From positions 1 through 34,612 of the forward strand of contig CASFXA010000046.1 in the NCBI GenBank assembly GCA_949298535.1: a stretch of 34,612 bases of DNA. The letters are read 5' to 3'. This stretch comes from an uncultured Oscillospiraceae bacterium. GTDB taxonomy: Bacteria; Bacillota; Clostridia; Oscillospirales; Ruminococcaceae. Numbering within the stretch: position 1 is the first letter of the stretch; every line of letters begins with the position of its first letter. Under the pieces are notes generated by a model. The model worked only from the letters and a program-made list of their open reading frames with translations, was not told the DNA's origin and ran no database searches. The translations under genes were made by a program, and so were the position numbers. Positions 1 to 8,572 of this stretch are shown piece after piece.

Positions 1-3000
1 AGCTCTGTCGGGGAAGGACCGGGTGAGGGAGGAATAACGAGCCTCGCCCAGGATGAAGTCCTTGTAGCTGGTGGTAGGAGCCTTGCTGTCCAGGGTGAAG
101 GGGTTCTTGCCCTCGGCCTTGGCAGCGGGGTTGAAGCGGAACATATTCCAGTAACCGCAATCCACAGCCTTCTTCATCTCCATCTGGCAGTTGGCCATAC
201 CGCCCTTGATGCTGTGCATCTCGCAGGGAGAATAGCCAATGATGAGGGAGGGACCAGGATAAGCCTCAGCCTCAGAAATCGCCTTGATGGTCTGGTTCAT
301 GTCGGCGCCCATAGCGATCTGAGCCACATAGACATAGCCATAGGACATGGCGATCTCCGCCAGGCTCTTCTTGGCCAGGGTCTTACCGGCAGCAGCGAAC
401 TGGGCAACCTGACCGATCTGGGAGGCCTTGGAAGCCTGACCGCCGGTGTTGGAGTAAACCTCAGTATCGAAGACCATCACGTTGACATCCTCGCCGGAAG
501 CCAGCACGTGGTCCACACCGCCGAAGCCGATGTCATAGGCCCAGCCGTCACCGCCGAAGATCCAGACGGACTTCTTGGAGAGATACTCCTTATCCTTCAG
601 GATCTCCTTGGCAGCGTCGCAGCCGCAAGCCTCCAGAGCGGCGATCAGGGCGTCGGTAGCGGGAGTGTTCTCCTTGCCGTTGTCCTTGGTGGCCAGGTAC
701 TTCTCAGCGGCGGCCTTCACAGCCTCGTTGTCGGTGGAAGCGGCCAGCGCCTCAACCTTGGCAATCAGGCGGTTGCGGACAGCCTTCTGGCCCAGCAGCA
801 GACCCAGACCATGCTCGGCGTTATCCTCGAACAGGGAGTTGGCCCAAGCGGGACCATGGCCCTTCTTGTCGGTGCAGTAGGGAGAGGTAGCGGCAGGACC
901 GCCCCAGATGGAGGAGCAGCCGGTGGCGTTGGAGACATACATTCTGTCGCCGAACAGCTGGGTGATGAGACGGGCGTAAGCGGTCTCGGCGCAGCCGGCG
1001 CAGGAACCGGAGAACTCCAGGTAGGGCTGAGCGAACTGGCTGCCCTTGACGGTGTCAACAGCAGGCATATCGTCCTTCTTGGAGACGTTGGCAACCATGT
1101 AATCGAAGACAGGCTGCTGAACCTCCTGGGACTCTCTGGGCTTCATCACCAGAGCCTTGGTCTTGGCGGGGCATACGCTGACGCAGACGCCGCAGCCCAT
1201 GCAGTCCAGAGGAGACACGCTCATGGTGAAGGTGTAGTTCTCGAAGCCCTTGCCGGTCATCTTGGCCTTCTTGGTGGCCTCGGGAGCCTTGGCGGCCTCG
1301 TCGGCGTTCATGGCGAAGGGACGGATGGTGGCATGAGGACAGACGTAAGAGCAGCGGTTGCACTGGATGCAGTTCTCAGGCAGCCACTCGGGCACCATCA
1401 CGGCAACACCACGCTTCTCGTAAGCGGAAGCGCCCTGCTCGAAGGTACCGTCGGCGTGAGCGACGAAAGCGGAAACAGGCAGGCTGTCGCCGTCCATCTT
1501 GGAAACAGGCTCCATGATGTCCTTGACCATGGTGACCAGCTTCTCAGGACCAGCCAGCTTGTCGTCGGCCTTCTTGTCCTCGGCGGTGGCCCAGTCGGCG
1601 GGAACGTCGATCTTCACGAAGGCGGAAACACCGGCGTCGATGGCCTTGTGGTTCATCTCCACCACATCCTGGCCCTTCTTGGAGTAGGACTTGGTGGCGG
1701 CGTCCTTCATGTACTGAACCGCTTCCTCAATGGGCATCACCTTGGCCAGAGCGAAGAAGGCAGCCTGGAGGATGGTGTTGGTGCGCTTGCCCATACCGAT
1801 CTGGATGGCCAGGTCGATGGCGTTGACGGTGTAGAGCTGGATGTTGTTCTTGGCAATGTATCTCTTGGCCTCAGCGGGCATATGCTCGTTGAGCTCCTCG
1901 GGAGTCCACTGGCAGTTGATCAGGAACACACCGCCGGGCTTGACGTCACGGACCATCTTGTAGCCCTTGATGACGTAAGAGGGGTTGTGGCAGGCCACGA
2001 AGTCGGCCTTGTTGATATAGTAAGGAGCGCGGATGGGATGATCGCCGAAGCGCAGGTGGGAGATGGTGATACCACCGGTCTTCTTGGAGTCATACTGGAA
2101 GTAAGCCTGAACATACTTGTCGGTATGGTCGCCGATGATCTTGATGGAGTTCTTGTTGGCGCCAACGGTGCCGTCGCCGCCCAGACCCCAGAACTTGCAC
2201 TCGATGGTTCCCTCAGCAGCGGTGTTGGGGGAAACTTCCTCAGGCAGGGACAGGTTGGTGACATCGTCCACAATGCCCAGGGTGAAGCGGCGCTTGGGCT
2301 CGTCCTTCGCCAGCTCCGCGTACACAGCGAAGATGCTGGAGGGAGGAGTATCCTTGGAGCCCAGACCGTAACGGCCAGCCACAACCTTCATCGCTCTGCC
2401 GGCTTCGGCCAGGGAGGTGACCACATCCAGATACAGAGGATCGCCCAGAGCGCCAGGCTCCTTGGTGCGGTCCAGAACAGCGATCTTCTTGACGGTGGCG
2501 GGGATGGCGGCCAGCAGCTTGTCAGCAGCGAAGGGACGATACAGACGAACCTTCACCAGACCAACCTTCTCGCCCTTGGCGGTCAGGTAGTCGATGACTT
2601 CCTCAGCCACATCGCAGATGGAGCCCATAGCGATGATGACGCGGTCAGCATCGGCGGCGCCGTAGTAGTTGAACAGCTGATAGTTGGTGCCCAGCTTCTC
2701 GTTGACCTTGCCCATGTACTCTTCCACAATGGCGGGAACAGCCTCATAGTACTCGTTGCAGGCCTCACGATGCTGGAAGAAGATGTCGCCGTTCTCATGA
2801 GAACCGCGCATCACGGGACGCTCGGGGTTCAGAGCCCGCTTGCGGAAAGCGTCCACAGCGTCCATATCGCACATTTCCTTCAGATCCTCGTAATCCCAGA
2901 TGGCGATCTTCTGGAGCTCGTGGGAAGTACGGAAGCCGTCGAAGAAGTTGATGAAGGGAACGCGGCTCTTGATGGAAGCCAGGTGAGCCACAGCGCCCAG

Positions 3001-3453
3001 GTCCATAACCTCCTGAGGATTGGACTCAGCCAGCATGGCAAAGCCGGTCTGACGGCAGGCGTAGACGTCGGAATGGTCGCCGAAGATGTTCAGCGCGTGA
3101 GAAGCCACGGTTCTGGCGGAAACGTGGAACACGCAGGGGAGCAGCTCGCCGGCGATCTTGTACATATTGGGGATCATCAGCAGAAGACCCTGAGAAGCGG
3201 TGTAGGTGGTGGTCAGCGCGCCCGCGGCCAGAGAGCCGTGAACGGTGCCGGCGGCGCCCGCTTCGGACTGCATCTCGATCACCTTTACCTGGGTGCCGAA
3301 GATGTTTTTCTGACCAGCGGCAGCCCACTGGTCCACGTAGTCAGCCATGGGGCTGGACGGAGTGATGGGGTAGATGCCCGCCACTTCGGTAAACGCATAG
3401 GACACATAGGCCGCAGCGTTGTTGCCGTCCATGGTTTTCATTTTTCTTACCAT
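1..3453 (-). CDS. nifJ: Pyruvate:ferredoxin (flavodoxin) oxidoreductase, 3' end cut by window
   Basis: Oxidatively decarboxylates pyruvate to acetyl-CoA and CO2, passing electrons to ferredoxin; cytoplasmic and central to anaerobic fermentation. The reading frame is open for 1151 codons to the window edge, where it ends at RSFPDRA, so only a few tens of residues of a protein of about 1180 are missing. The N-terminal domain begins with YPITPSSPMAD, typical of the pyruvate-binding domain. Two ferredoxin-type 4Fe-4S motifs are visible, CIQCNRCSYVCP near residue 694 and CMGCGVCVSVCP near 752. The thiamine diphosphate domain follows, with GSCAGCAE, GDGWAYDIG and a final DVNVMVFDTEVYSNTGGQ. I chose ATG 3453 because GGGAGG lies just upstream (about 3463-3468); a second ATG 12 bases later is less well placed. 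It is a single-chain homodimer type. Identity is very sure. Confidence 0.97.
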   Translation of the reverse strand, partial: MVRKMKTMDGNNAAAYVSYAFTEVAGIYPITPSSPMADYVDQWAAAGQKNIFGTQVKVIEMQSEAGAAGTVHGSLAAGALTTTYTASQGLLLMIPNMYKIAGELLPCVFHVSARTVASHALNIFGDHSDVYACRQTGFAMLAESNPQEVMDLGAVAHLASIKSRVPFINFFDGFRTSHELQKIAIWDYEDLKEMCDMDAVDAFRKRALNPERPVMRGSHENGDIFFQHREACNEYYEAVPAIVEEYMGKVNEKLGTNYQLFNYYGAADADRVIIAMGSICDVAEEVIDYLTAKGEKVGLVKVRLYRPFAADKLLAAIPATVKKIAVLDRTKEPGALGDPLYLDVVTSLAEAGRAMKVVAGRYGLGSKDTPPSSIFAVYAELAKDEPKRRFTLGIVDDVTNLSLPEEVSPNTAAEGTIECKFWGLGGDGTVGANKNSIKIIGDHTDKYVQAYFQYDSKKTGGITISHLRFGDHPIRAPYYINKADFVACHNPSYVIKGYKMVRDVKPGGVFLINCQWTPEELNEHMPAEAKRYIAKNNIQLYTVNAIDLAIQIGMGKRTNTILQAAFFALAKVMPIEEAVQYMKDAATKSYSKKGQDVVEMNHKAIDAGVSAFVKIDVPADWATAEDKKADDKLAGPEKLVTMVKDIMEPVSKMDGDSLPVSAFVAHADGTFEQGASAYEKRGVAVMVPEWLPENCIQCNRCSYVCPHATIRPFAMNADEAAKAPEATKKAKMTGKGFENYTFTMSVSPLDCMGCGVCVSVCPAKTKALVMKPRESQEVQQPVFDYMVANVSKKDDMPAVDTVKGSQFAQPYLEFSGSCAGCAETAYARLITQLFGDRMYVSNATGCSSIWGGPAATSPYCTDKKGHGPAWANSLFEDNAEHGLGLLLGQKAVRNRLIAKVEALAASTDNEAVKAAAEKYLATKDNGKENTPATDALIAALEACGCDAAKEILKDKEYLSKKSVWIFGGDGWAYDIGFGGVDHVLASGEDVNVMVFDTEVYSNTGGQASKASQIGQVAQFAAAGKTLAKKSLAEIAMSYGYVYVAQIAMGADMNQTIKAISEAEAYPGPSLIIGYSPCEMHSIKGGMANCQMEMKKAVDCGYWNMFRFNPAAKAEGKNPFTLDSKAPTTSYKDFILGEARYSSLTRSFPDRA

Positions 3454-3542
3454 AGATTTTTCCTCCCTGTTTTTACTTGATTTCCCATGCCTGTGTGCCC
3501 CTTTGAGGGATACTTGCTCAAAGGTGCCGCACACTTATCTAA

Positions 3543-3571
3543 ATTTTATCACCTTTTTCAGAAAGTGTAAA
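3543..3571 (-). promoter_or_regulatory. Sigma-A-type promoter of nifJ
   Basis: Read on the minus strand: -35 TTTACA (3566-3571), a 17-base spacer, -10 TAAAAT (3543-3548). This predicts a leader of roughly 80 bases before the nifJ start at 3453. The spacing is ideal and both boxes are close to consensus. Confidence 0.7.
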
Positions 3572-3879
3572 GTGCATGGGGCGGATAAATGCCCTCTTTT
3601 CCCTGTTTGAACCTAATAATTTTACATTTTTATCCGCGGGATTTTCCTTCTTTCCGCCAGGGGAAGAAATGCGTCCGGCATGGAGGGATGGCGTCAGCGG
3701 GACAGGAAAAAGGATGTATGCGAACCGGTAAAGGGATCTTCCCGGCGGACAAAGGCAAAACGCTTTTCCGCAGCCGGTCCTGCCTGTGGCGGCGTTTTCC
3801 CCCTGCCTTCCCGGCAAGGGCCGGAACGCGCCGGGGAACGGGGAATTTGCTCCCTTGGGAAAAACCGGGGGGGGACAGC
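3572..3879. other. Intergenic stretch without recognised gene
   Basis: Lies between the nifJ promoter and the terminator of the small secreted protein gene. Open frames exist on both strands, but none has a convincing ribosome binding site or recognisable protein, and several overlap one another. The stretch is rich in C and G runs (for example eight G near 3867-3874). I see no RNA gene in it. Confidence 0.5.
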
Positions 3880-3912
3880 AAAAGGACCGGAGAAATTTCC
3901 GATCCCTTTTTT
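3880..3912 (-). terminator. Likely terminator of the DUF2680-like gene (bidirectional shape)
   Basis: An imperfect inverted repeat: AAAAGG..CCGGA pairs with TCCG..CCTTTT around an AAATT-type loop, with an A/T run on each side. It begins about 65 bases past the stop of the secreted-protein gene. The T-run is longer on the plus strand, so direction is uncertain. Confidence 0.45.
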
Positions 3913-3976
3913 ATCGCTTTTATTTAAAATAAATGGAGAGCCATTCCCGGTCAGAGAGGAACCGTCTGCCGTCCCT

Positions 3977-4423
3977 TTACCGCCGGCAGCCCCGGCCCAT
4001 TCCCGCGCCCCGTCCGGAGCCGTCGCAAACGCCGTTGCCTGCTCCATAGCCGGCGCCCCATCCGCAGCTGCCGTCCCGGAGGCCGGTGCCGTCACAATTT
4101 TCCTGCCGCTCTTCCAGCGCCGCCAGCCAGGCGTCGGCTTCCTCCCGGGTGATCCGGCCCTGCTCCGCCAGCTCCTCCAGACGCTCCTCATGGATGTCGG
4201 TCATGGCCTGGTGAAATTCCTCCAGCTTGCCCGCTTCCTGGGCGATTTCCCCGTAAGTCATGCCGTCAGCCCGCTGCTGCTGCACCTCTTCCAGCGTGCT
4301 GCCGGTGACGCCGGCGGCGGCTTCAGCGGGGGTGCTCCATTGGGCGGCCAGGGCCACCACGGTGGTGGAGGCGAGAACCAGGGCGGCGGTGAGGGCGGCC
4401 AGCAATTTCTTGTTGTTTTTCAT
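3977..4423 (-). CDS. Small secreted protein, DUF2680-like, Cys/Gly-rich tail
   Basis: Function unknown. The protein has 148 residues from ATG 4423, or one more from the adjacent GTG at 4426; AAGGAG at 4432-4437 could serve either. A signal peptide is clear: MKNNKK, then a hydrophobic run with an Ala-rich cleavage region near VALAAQ. The middle (about 35-110) is charged and helical, with a pattern (GMTYGEIAQE..., GRITREEADAWLAALEERQ) that I recognise from DUF2680-type proteins, which repeat a 'reduce-and-count' EEAD..L helix. The last 40 residues are Gly-rich with four cysteines (NCDG, SCGW, VCDG, GCRR), suggesting metal binding or disulfides. It is divergent from a two-component operon, so it may be that system's target or input. 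Family assignment is moderate; function is not known. Confidence 0.75.
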   Translation of the reverse strand: MKNNKKLLAALTAALVLASTTVVALAAQWSTPAEAAAGVTGSTLEEVQQQRADGMTYGEIAQEAGKLEEFHQAMTDIHEERLEELAEQGRITREEADAWLAALEERQENCDGTGLRDGSCGWGAGYGAGNGVCDGSGRGAGMGRGCRR

Positions 4424-4510
4424 CACATAAAACTCCTTTTCATCTTGATTGGGTTTGGATCTGCGAATCAGGGAGGCGGCATTTTTGGGGGCCGCTCCCT
4501 GGAGGGTACG

Positions 4511-4538
4511 GTTTTATTCTATCCCCCCTTCATGTCAA
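4511..4538 (-). promoter_or_regulatory. Candidate promoter of the secreted-protein gene
   Basis: On the minus strand a perfect -35 TTGACA (4533-4538) is followed after 16 bases by TAAAAC (4511-4516), a 4-of-6 match to the -10 consensus. The leader would be about 80 bases. The weak -10 with a perfect -35 would suit an activated promoter, but that is inference. Confidence 0.45.
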
Positions 4539-4607
4539 CTGTGTGGCAGAAAAAAGTTTTTCCCGGGGAATTTTTTCTCTTCCCGCCATGGAACTGCCAT
4601 CATCCTG

Positions 4608-4616
4608 TGCTATACT
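4608..4616 (+). promoter_or_regulatory. Candidate extended -10 promoter of the two-component operon
   Basis: TGC-TATACT fits an extended -10 element. There is no good -35 at the right distance (the hexamer 17 bases upstream is poor). The predicted leader to the ATG at 4770 is about 150 bases. With the opposite-strand promoter at 4511-4538 it forms a divergent control region of under 110 bases, a natural site for the response regulator to act on both sides. Confidence 0.45.
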
Positions 4617-4769
4617 GTCCTTATAAAACCATGGAGAGGGAAAATCCGTGGAAAGCCCGGAGGAAAAGCCTTGTTGTTTCCAGCGAAAGCCAGGGGTATG
4701 GGGCCATCCTTCGGCTGCTGATTCAGGTTTTTCCCCCATGCAGAACTATTTTTCAGAGGAAGTGAGACC

Positions 4770-5450
4770 ATGTCGCTGATGCTCATTGCCGACGATCACC
4801 AGTCGCTGCTGAATATCCTTTCCGCCGCCGCCAAAAAGGAGGGCTTTGAGGTGGCCACAGCCATGGACGGTCAGGCGGCGCTGTCGTTATTTGAGCAGCT
4901 CCATCCACAGATTGTGCTGCTGGATGTGATGATGCCCAAAATGGACGGATTCCAGGTCTGCCGGGAAATCCGCCGCCAGTGGGATACCCCGGTGATTATG
5001 ATTACCGCCCGGGGAGAGGATTTTGAAAAGATCATGGGGCTGGACATCGGGGCGGACGATTATATTGTCAAGCCCTTTTCCCCCGGAGAGGTGATGGCCC
5101 GGGTCCGGGCAGTGCTGCGCCGGGCGGGACGGGAGAGCGCCGATGCCAAACGCCTGACGGTGGAGGACCTGACGGTGAATCTGGAGGATTACACCGTGAC
5201 CATCGGGGGAGCGCCGGTGCGCCTGACCAAGCGGGAGGTGGATCTGCTCTGGACCCTGGCGGAAAACCGCGCCCGGGCCTTCACCAGGGATCACCTGCTG
5301 GATTTGCTGTGGGGGATGGATTACTACGGCGATCCCAGAACGGTGGATTCCCACATCAAGCGGCTGCGGGCCAAACTGGATGAAATTCCCCATCCCCGGT
5401 GGCAGATTGCCACCATCCGGGGGGTGGGCTACAAATTTGAGGTGAAATGA
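4770..5450 (+). CDS. OmpR/PhoB-family response regulator
   Basis: A DNA-binding response regulator of 226 residues, the full usual length. The receiver domain (about 3-115) shows the acidic pair D8/D9, phosphoacceptor D52 in LLDVMMPKMDG, T79 and K101 in VKPF. The C-terminal winged helix (about 128-224) shows LTKREVDLLWTLAEN, VDSHIKRLRAKL and the terminal RGVGYKFE. ATG 4770 follows AGAGGAAG at a suitable distance. The kinase gene starts four bases after its stop, so the pair is an operon and probably translationally coupled. Family is certain; the regulon is unknown, though the divergent secreted protein is the obvious candidate. This gene runs against the direction of replication, unlike its neighbours. 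Confidence 0.95.
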   Translation: MSLMLIADDHQSLLNILSAAAKKEGFEVATAMDGQAALSLFEQLHPQIVLLDVMMPKMDGFQVCREIRRQWDTPVIMITARGEDFEKIMGLDIGADDYIVKPFSPGEVMARVRAVLRRAGRESADAKRLTVEDLTVNLEDYTVTIGGAPVRLTKREVDLLWTLAENRARAFTRDHLLDLLWGMDYYGDPRTVDSHIKRLRAKLDEIPHPRWQIATIRGVGYKFEVK

Positions 5451-5453
5451 AGG

Positions 5454-6914
5454 ATGAGGGATCGGTTGTTCTGGAAGCTGGCGGCGGGCTTTGTGGCGGT
5501 GCTGCTGGTGTTCACCCTGATTCTGGGGACGGTGTTCCTCTCCCTGTTCCGCAGCCACACCCTGGAGCTGCACCGCCAGGAGCTGGAGGCCAAAGCCCTT
5601 TCCATCTCCGCCACTTTGGGGGAATTTCTCTCCGGGCAGGGGGGGATGGGCCGAGGCGGACAGGGCGGCATGGGGGCCTATCTGCGGTACCTGGACCAGC
5701 TGGCCATGGCGGAGGTCTGGCTGCTGGATCCCCAGCTGAACCGCCTGACCGCCGGACATATGAACTGGAGTACCCCCCAGGAAAATCCCCTGCCGGAAGC
5801 GGGGGAGGAGGTGGCCCGGATGGCGCTGGAGGGACAGCTGAGCTGTAACCAGGACCTGGCGGGGCAGCAGGGCTCCGCCTTTGTGCTGGTGGGGGCCCCC
5901 ATTTACGGCAGCGACGGGGAGCTGCTGGGGGCGGCGGTGCTTCAGTCCCGGGTGGACGGCGTGGATCATTCGGTGGACCAGGGTCTGTCCGCCTTGGGGC
6001 TTTCCGCCGGGGTGGCGCTGCTGTTCGCCCTGCTGGCGGCGCTGGTGGTGTCCTATCGCTTTTCCCGGCCCCTCTGCCGGCTGAGAACCACGGTGGACCA
6101 GTTGGGCCAGGGGGATTATACCGTCCGCACCCAGGTGCGCCAGCGGGATGAGATCGGACAATTGGCGGGCACCATCGACATTCTGGCGGGACGCCTGGGG
6201 GAGGTAGACCGGCAGCGGGAGGAGCTGGACCGGATGCGGGACGAATTCATCGCCAATGTCTCCCATGAACTGCGGACCCCGGTGGCGGTGCTGCGTGGCT
6301 CGGTGGAGTTGCTGGCCGACGGCACGGTGGAAGATCCAGGGGAAATTCAGGAATACTATCATCAAATGCTGGGGGAAAGCAAGCATCTGGAGCGGCTGGT
6401 CAACGATCTTCTGGAGCTTTCCCGCCTGCAAAACGCCCAGTTCCGTCTGGAAACGGCCCCGGTGGATCTGCGGGACGTCCTCCGGGACGCCGCCCGGGCA
6501 ATCCGCCCCAAAGCCGCCCCGAAAGAAATCGCCCTTCAGCTTTCCCTGCCGGAGGAGGAAGCGATGCTGGAGGGGGATTACGGACGGCTGCGGCAGCTGA
6601 TACTGATTCTGCTGGACAACAGCGTCAAGTTTTCTTCCCCCGGCGGCAACATTCAAATGACCCTCCGGCGGCAGGGAGATCGGCTGCTTTTGGACGTCAT
6701 CGACCAGGGCAGCGGCATTTCCCCTGAGGAACTGCCCCATATTTTTGAGCGGTTCCGGAAAACCTCCGCTCAGGAAAACGCCTCTGGAACCGGCCTTGGG
6801 CTGGCCATCGCCCGACAGATTATTCAGCGCCACGGCGGGGAAATCTCCGCGGAAAGCACCCTGGGGGCGGGGACCGTCTTCCATCTGTCCTTTCCCGCCT
6901 CCGGACAGGCGTAA
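5454..6914 (+). CDS. Membrane sensor histidine kinase, HAMP type
   Basis: Partner kinase of the preceding regulator, 486 residues. Transmembrane segment one is about 8-32. An extracytoplasmic sensor domain follows (about 33-178) and contains a Gly/Met-rich stretch GQGGMGRGGQGGMG near 61-74. Transmembrane segment two is about 179-200, then HAMP (about 201-253). The dimerisation domain has phosphoacceptor H271 in NVSHELRTPV. The ATPase domain has N389 (LLDNSVKFS), D417 in DQGSGIS, the F-box IFERFR and G2 GTGLGLA at 445-451. All catalytic motifs are intact. The ATG sits 4 bases after the regulator's stop, with GAGGTG inside the regulator's end as ribosome binding site. The ligand is unknown; the sensor domain resembles no specific one I can name. 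Confidence 0.93.
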   Translation: MRDRLFWKLAAGFVAVLLVFTLILGTVFLSLFRSHTLELHRQELEAKALSISATLGEFLSGQGGMGRGGQGGMGAYLRYLDQLAMAEVWLLDPQLNRLTAGHMNWSTPQENPLPEAGEEVARMALEGQLSCNQDLAGQQGSAFVLVGAPIYGSDGELLGAAVLQSRVDGVDHSVDQGLSALGLSAGVALLFALLAALVVSYRFSRPLCRLRTTVDQLGQGDYTVRTQVRQRDEIGQLAGTIDILAGRLGEVDRQREELDRMRDEFIANVSHELRTPVAVLRGSVELLADGTVEDPGEIQEYYHQMLGESKHLERLVNDLLELSRLQNAQFRLETAPVDLRDVLRDAARAIRPKAAPKEIALQLSLPEEEAMLEGDYGRLRQLILILLDNSVKFSSPGGNIQMTLRRQGDRLLLDVIDQGSGISPEELPHIFERFRKTSAQENASGTGLGLAIARQIIQRHGGEISAESTLGAGTVFHLSFPASGQA

Positions 6915-6995
6915 CCCGGGGGAAAGGCGGGAGGGGGAAGCCGACCCGCGGCCCTCTCCCTTCCCCTGCCCACCGCTGCTGTTCTAAAAAAACAC

Positions 6996-7035
6996 GCAAA
7001 AAGGGCACGGCCATTCTTGACCATGCCCTTTTTGC
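6996..7035 (+). terminator. Terminator of the two-component operon (bidirectional shape)
   Basis: A strong 17-base-arm hairpin, arms 6996-7012 and 7019-7035, loop ATTCTT, one G-T pair. The arms carry AAAAA and TTTTT at the outer end, so on the plus strand GGGCA..TGCCC is followed by TTTTT, the classical intrinsic layout. It lies 80 bases after the kinase stop. Confidence 0.8.
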
Positions 7036-7270
7036 AGAGAAAAGAAAAAAGAGAAAAGAGAAAAAAAGAAGAAAAGCATTTGATCCGGACCTCTTGTCCG
7101 TGAACTTATCATACCGGATATTTATGAAGGTAATTTGGGGCAGGTGGAAACTTTTTTCAAAGAAATCGTGAAAAAATTTCCCCGTCCTGAAAGATGATGG
7201 AAAAGCCGCTGAGCTCCGTTTTCTCTTCCCCTGTTTCCCCCCGGAAAAATTTGTTTCCAAAGTTTCTCCC
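7036..7270. other. AT-rich gene-free spacer with purine tract
   Basis: Between two convergent terminators. It opens with 41 consecutive purines on the plus strand (7036-7076, only A and G). The rest is A/T-rich compared with neighbouring DNA. No open frame with a ribosome binding site and no recognisable RNA. Confidence 0.6.
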
Positions 7271-7308
7271 AAAAAACCGGCCCTTCCCTGAAAACCCAGG
7301 AAAGGGCC
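7271..7308 (-). terminator. Terminator of the serC-serA operon
   Basis: On the minus strand GGCCCTTTCCTG pairs with CAGGGAAGGGCC (one mismatch), then GG and six T. It lies about 100 bases past the serA stop. Stem, loop and T-run are all as expected for an intrinsic terminator. Confidence 0.8.
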
Positions 7309-7405
7309 GCCATTGTTTTTTATGGACCTTCAGAGAATGGGAACCCAAAACCCCTTCTCCGTGCCGCCTGCCGGGGAGGTGAGATTTCTCCTCACGGACC
7401 CGGCC

Positions 7406-8572
7406 TCAGCGATAGAGCAGCACCCGGATCACGCCGTCGATGGCGGCGATGCGGTCCGCCAGGGCGTCCCCCACCGGTCCGGCCACGTCGATCATGGTGT
7501 AGGCCATCTCTCCCCGGCTCTTGTTGGTGAGGTTTTCGATGTTGATGCCCTCCCCGGAAAGAACCTGGGAGATGCCGGAGATCATGGCGGGGATATTCTG
7601 GTGGAGAACCCCCACCCGGGTTCCGGCGGTGCGGGGCATGGAGACGTCAGGGAAGTTGACCGAATGGGTGATGTTGCCGTTTTCCAGATAGTCCATCAGC
7701 TCCTTGGCCGCCATGGAGGCGCAGTTGTCCTCCGACTCGGGAGTGGAGGCCCCCAGATGGGGAATGGCCAGGACGCCGGGATGGCCCAGCAGGCCCGCGT
7801 TGGGGAAGTCGGTGACATAGCAGGTCACCTGCCGGCTCTCCAAGGCCGCCAGCATATCCCCGTCCGACACCAGCTCTCCCCGGGCAAAGTTGAGAATCCG
7901 CACCCCGGGGCGCATCATGGCGAAGGCGTCGGCGTCCAGCATCCCCTTGGTGCTGGCGTTGAGGGGCAGATGGAGGGTGATAAAATCGCTGCTGCCGTAA
8001 ACCTCCTTGAGGGTGGCGGCGTGATGGACAGCGCTGGACAGGCCCCAGGCGGCGTCCACCGACAGATAGGGGTCGTAACCGTACACTTCCATCCCCAGCT
8101 GGACGGCGGCGTTGGCCACCATCACGCCGATGGCTCCCAGACCGATGACTCCCAGACGCTTGCCCAGCAGCTCAGGACCGGTATAGGCTCCCTTTCCCTT
8201 TTCCACCAGCTTGGTCACCTGATCCCCCTGATCGGCAATGGTCTGGACCCAGGTCATGGCGGGGTACACCTTCCGGGCGGAGAGGAGCAGGCCCAGCAGG
8301 GTCAGCTCCTTGACGGCGTTGGCGTTGGCGCCGGGGGTGTTGAAGACCACAATGCCCTCTTTGCTGCACCGGTCCAGGGGAATGTTGTTGACCCCCGCTC
8401 CGGCCCGGGCGATGGCTTTCAGATTCTTGGGAAACTCCATCTCATGGAGAGCGGCGGAGCGGACCATTACGCCATCTGGATCGGCAATATCGTCGCCGCA
8501 GAGATATTTTGTCTTGTCAAAGGCGTCCATGCCCACAGGGCTGATTTTATTGAGGGTCTTGATTCCAAACAT
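7406..8572 (-). CDS. serA: D-3-phosphoglycerate dehydrogenase, ACT-domain short form
   Basis: First step of serine synthesis: oxidises 3-phosphoglycerate with NAD+. It has 388 residues, shorter than the long Bacillus form because it lacks the intervening domain. Substrate-binding RAGAGVNNIP is at about 56-65, the NAD+ Rossmann motif GLGAIG at 144-149, catalytic R231 in NFARGEL and H272 in PHLGAST. An ACT-type regulatory domain (about 315-388) begins GTRVGVLHQN and suggests serine feedback control. The loop that normally reads DVFxxEP and supplies the catalytic glutamate reads TDFPNAG (254-260), so the R-E-H triad is incomplete. I believe related clostridial enzymes share the TDFPN pattern, so it is probably a subfamily trait rather than decay. 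It follows serC by 196 bases in the same unit. Confidence 0.93.
   Translation of the reverse strand: MFGIKTLNKISPVGMDAFDKTKYLCGDDIADPDGVMVRSAALHEMEFPKNLKAIARAGAGVNNIPLDRCSKEGIVVFNTPGANANAVKELTLLGLLLSARKVYPAMTWVQTIADQGDQVTKLVEKGKGAYTGPELLGKRLGVIGLGAIGVMVANAAVQLGMEVYGYDPYLSVDAAWGLSSAVHHAATLKEVYGSSDFITLHLPLNASTKGMLDADAFAMMRPGVRILNFARGELVSDGDMLAALESRQVTCYVTDFPNAGLLGHPGVLAIPHLGASTPESEDNCASMAAKELMDYLENGNITHSVNFPDVSMPRTAGTRVGVLHQNIPAMISGISQVLSGEGINIENLTNKSRGEMAYTMIDVAGPVGDALADRIAAIDGVIRVLLYR

Noticed and set aside
214..3480. A 1088-codon open frame on the plus strand opposite nifJ
   Set aside because: It mirrors the nifJ reading frame with biased codons, has no ribosome site or recognisable domain, and the product is a low-complexity Leu/Gly/Val/His mixture. 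It is a codon-bias shadow.
3680..4765. A long plus-strand frame ending just before the response regulator
   Set aside because: Most of it lies opposite the secreted-protein gene. A last part from ATG 4630 (44 codons) could be a leader peptide but lacks a ribosome binding site.
7406..8572. serA as a pseudogene because the catalytic Glu is missing
   Set aside because: The frame is intact, other catalytic and NAD-binding residues are present, and promoter and terminator are good.
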